Below are positions 61,636 to 64,000 of a stretch of 64,000 nt of DNA, in pieces. Source of the stretch: Caldifermentibacillus hisashii (GTDB lineage Bacteria; Bacillota; Bacilli; Bacillales; Caldibacillaceae). Below the pieces are notes generated by a model, which saw only the letters and a list, made by a program, of their open reading frames with translations, was not told the origin of the DNA and made no database searches. The translations under genes were made by a program, and so were the position numbers. Position 1 is the first letter of the stretch, and each line of letters starts with the position of its first letter. The DNA lies in the NCBI RefSeq assembly GCF_027568575.1, contig NZ_JANUVP010000018.1; one strand, written 5' to 3'.

Positions 61636-62646
61636 TTATTTTCCCGAAACATATTGTTTATTAAATAAGAACAACTTAAGCAGTAAATAAAGGGACGGGA
61701 CCAGCAAGCAAAAACCGAGAATAAAGGCGACAATTAAACTAATCGCCATCGCATTATTCGTAAAGCTGTCATATAAGGTTAAATGAGGATAAAGCAAATA
61801 GGGATAATGACTGATGCCATAGCCAAAAAAGGCGAGGGCAAATTGGATGACAAGTAAAATAAATGCACTTCCGTAATTTCTTTTTTTCCAAAGAAACCAA
61901 ACCGTAAGCAAAAAAAGTATAAACGACAGGGCGAACATCCACCATAAATTCATTAATTTTTCGTAATGGTCCGGATTGTGCCCGCGTAATTCGACGATAA
62001 TCCCGGCGGCCGTAATAATCAGTGGAAATGCCCATAGCAAGGCATATTTTCTCATTAATCTCGTTGCTTCCGTGTCACCGGCTTGATTCGCGTACCATGT
62101 TAAAAAAGTTGCGGAAATATACAATACCGCAGTTACACTTAATAAAACGACAGCCCATGTTAACGGTTCTGTAAACAATGTCCAATAATCTAAAACCGGT
62201 GCTCCATTTTCCATTGTAATAAAACCGCCTTCTGAAATCGTTAAAACAATGGAAAGGGATGCCGGAAGCAGGAGCCCGGATAAACCGTAAAGCAACGCAT
62301 ACCCTTTATGGCCTCTTGCCCCGTAAGTTTCAAAGGCATAGTATGACCCGCGGACGGCAAGTAAAATAACACCGATACTTATCGGTACAAGCAAGGTTGT
62401 TCCGTAATAAAAAGCTGTTTTCGGAAAAAAGCCGATGATGCCAACAAAAAAGAAGACAAGAAAAACATTGGTGACTTCCCACACCGGTGACAAATATCGT
62501 TGAATAATTTTTGTTAAAATATGTTGTTTTTCAACAATTAAGCTGTATGCATTGAAAAAACTGGCGCCAAAATCAATCGAGCCGATCATGATATATCCGA
62601 ATAAAAATGTCCATAAGACGGAGATTCCGATTATTTCTAAGTTCAT
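61636..62646 (-). CDS. cydB: cytochrome bd ubiquinol/menaquinol oxidase subunit II
   Basis: 336-residue partner of CydA with eight to nine membrane segments. The N-terminal GYIMIGSIDFGASF near 17-30 holds the conserved aspartate, and RGSYYAFETYGARG lies near 98-111. It binds no heme but completes the oxidase and its proton path. It starts in a 4-bp overlap with cydA and is followed by the CydS-like gene. Cytochrome bd uses menaquinol, made by the men pathway partly encoded in this window. Confidence 0.94.
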   Translation of the reverse strand: MNLEIIGISVLWTFLFGYIMIGSIDFGASFFNAYSLIVEKQHILTKIIQRYLSPVWEVTNVFLVFFFVGIIGFFPKTAFYYGTTLLVPISIGVILLAVRGSYYAFETYGARGHKGYALLYGLSGLLLPASLSIVLTISEGGFITMENGAPVLDYWTLFTEPLTWAVVLLSVTAVLYISATFLTWYANQAGDTEATRLMRKYALLWAFPLIITAAGIIVELRGHNPDHYEKLMNLWWMFALSFILFLLTVWFLWKKRNYGSAFILLVIQFALAFFGYGISHYPYLLYPHLTLYDSFTNNAMAISLIVAFILGFCLLVPSLYLLLKLFLFNKQYVSGK

Positions 62647-63992
62647 TTTTGCACACCGCCTTTTTCCATTTCACGATCTTTCAATTCTTGTTCCACCGGA
62701 TTCCTTTTAAACATGCGAGACATAACAACAATTGTGCCGATGCCCAAGATGATATATAAGCCACAAAAAAGCATAAGCATCAAATCAACTTGGTTATTCG
62801 TTGTTGCGGCCTCAGATGTCCGCATAATCCCGCGCAAAATCCAAGGTTGTCTGCCCACTTCCGCCAGCCACCAACCCGCTTCAATGGCAAGCATCGAAAG
62901 CGGTCCGCTCAGTACACTTAAAACTAAGAAAAATTTAGAGTGAATAAAAGCCCAGCCCCGTTTCACACCGATCCAATAAATGAGGGAAAGGACGACTAAT
63001 CCCATACCAATCGTTACCATTGTATCGAACAAATAATGAATATAAAGCGGTGGGATTTCATCTTCCGGGAATTGATCCAAGCCGGTAACAACTGCACCGG
63101 GGAGCCAATGGGCAAGAATACTTAGGGCAAAAGGGATTTGAATCGCATATTTAATATCATTATTTTCATCGAGCATGCCCCACATAATTAACGGAGCCTC
63201 GCCGTGTGTTTCAAAATGCCATTCGGCTGCGGCCAATTTTTCCGGCTGATATTCGGCAAGAAATTTTCCGGAAAAGTCACCGATTACTGCTGTTGCTATG
63301 GAAAATATAAGTCCCAGTTTCATCGTGAAAAACAATGCCTTTTTATGGTAAACATGTTTGGAACCGGTTAGCATTCGGAAAGCAGCAATGGAAGCAAGAA
63401 CAAACGCTGCTGTCATATAAGCTGTTACCACGACATGAGTTACTTTGGTCGGCATAGCCGGGTTAAACATCGCAAGGAGCGGGTTAACATTTGTCAGTTT
63501 CCCATCGACTAAATCAAAGCCTTGCGGGCTGTTCATGAAAGAATTCACAATTGTAATAAAGACAGCCGAGAAAGAGCCCCCGATGGCAACGGGTACAAGC
63601 AACAATAAATGTTTCTTTTGATTTTCAAAGCGATCCCATGTGTACAAATAAATTCCTAAAAAAATCGCTTCAAAAAAGAAAGCAAAAGTTTCCATAAAAA
63701 GCGGTAGAGCAATAATATGACCGGCCAGTTCCATAAAATTTGGCCACAATAGGGAAAGCTGTAATCCAATTGCCGTCCCCGTCACAACACCGACAGCAAC
63801 CGTAATAACAAAGCCGCGTGTCCAGCGCCGGGCAAGCAAAATATAATGTTCATCATTTTTTTTAATGCCTACCCATTGGGCGATCATAATCATTAGTGGA
63901 ACGCCTACGCCAAGGGTGGCATAAATAATATGAAAAGTTAGGGTCGTTTCCGTTAATACACGACTATAAAAAACAGATTCCTCGTTAATCAA
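62643..63992 (-). CDS. cydA: cytochrome bd oxidase subunit I
   Basis: Heme-bearing subunit that oxidises quinol and reduces O2 to water. About 449 residues with nine membrane segments. It has the heme ligand histidine in LTFHIIYATLG near 18-28, MELAGHIIALPLFMETFAFFFEA near 88-110 with conserved glutamates, WLPGAVV, and the signature GRQPWILRG near 385. The quinol loop is short, as usual in Firmicutes. The start TTG 63992 lies eight bases from the window end; the true start may be there or slightly outside, so treat the N-terminus as uncertain. Confidence 0.93.
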   Translation of the reverse strand: MINEESVFYSRVLTETTLTFHIIYATLGVGVPLMIMIAQWVGIKKNDEHYILLARRWTRGFVITVAVGVVTGTAIGLQLSLLWPNFMELAGHIIALPLFMETFAFFFEAIFLGIYLYTWDRFENQKKHLLLLVPVAIGGSFSAVFITIVNSFMNSPQGFDLVDGKLTNVNPLLAMFNPAMPTKVTHVVVTAYMTAAFVLASIAAFRMLTGSKHVYHKKALFFTMKLGLIFSIATAVIGDFSGKFLAEYQPEKLAAAEWHFETHGEAPLIMWGMLDENNDIKYAIQIPFALSILAHWLPGAVVTGLDQFPEDEIPPLYIHYLFDTMVTIGMGLVVLSLIYWIGVKRGWAFIHSKFFLVLSVLSGPLSMLAIEAGWWLAEVGRQPWILRGIMRTSEAATTNNQVDLMLMLFCGLYIILGIGTIVVMSRMFKRNPVEQELKDREMEKGGVQK

Positions 63993-64000
63993 TTGGTAAC

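Overview
The window looks like a chromosomal segment of a low-GC, Gram-positive Bacillaceae, with a gene set resembling the Geobacillus/Caldibacillus side of the family. The signs are strong AAGGAGG-type ribosome binding sites, menaquinone synthesis, a SAM-I riboswitch, T-box leaders, YkuK/YkuI/YfmL/Mta-type proteins, a 37-residue CydS-like subunit beside cydAB, and many Rho-independent terminators. I see no rRNA, tRNA, CRISPR array, phage or complete insertion sequence. The species assignment is inference.

Layout. 1-340: 52-bp tandem repeat array, cut by the left edge. 453-5740: menaquinone genes menF-menD-menH-menC (minus strand) without menB and menE. 6199-12490: YkuK, a MATE exporter, purine nucleoside phosphorylase and a Lon-family AAA protease. 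12680-18413: a probable envelope module made of a YhgE/Pip membrane protein, a LuxR-type regulator, a frameshifted DUF6230-like exported protein and a DUF6114-like membrane protein. The two outward transcription units carry the same inverted-repeat site upstream. 18415-18710: a MITE-like element. 18724-23231: a YkuI-type EAL protein, hisC and two overlapping RimK-like ATP-grasp ligases.

23253-31814: an assimilatory sulfate reduction operon under a SAM-I riboswitch, cysH-cysJ-cysI-sumT-sirB-sat-cysC; a sulfate permease and the precorrin-2 dehydrogenase (sirC) are absent. 31893-39071: a complete trpEGDCFBA operon behind two consecutive tryptophan T-boxes. 39320-42571: pdxST (PLP synthase) divergent from a PdxR-type MocR regulator. 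42724-52722: nitroreductase, DUF1292 protein, YfmL helicase, MFS, DMT and CDF transporters, heme O synthase, and a TetR/DHA2 efflux pair. 52862-56467: a BusR-like GntR-RCK_C regulator divergent from an OpuF/BusA-type compatible-solute transporter with a perfect palindrome over its promoter. 56468-57051: two gene remnants. 57052-63992: aldo/keto reductase, a MarR-FtsH pair, a Mta-like MerR regulator with a 19-bp-spacer promoter, and cytochrome bd oxidase cydA-cydB-cydS.

Two points deserve the most attention. First, at least five gene boundaries (menH/menC, menD/menF, ykuK, cysH, trpA) carry decayed tandem copies of the neighbouring gene end, offset 67 to 121 bp. With the 52-bp array this suggests a recurrent local micro-duplication process. 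Second, the LuxR / YhgE-Pip / DUF6230 / DUF6114 module has a shared operator and a possible 32-codon peptide ORF, and is the best candidate for an undescribed system.
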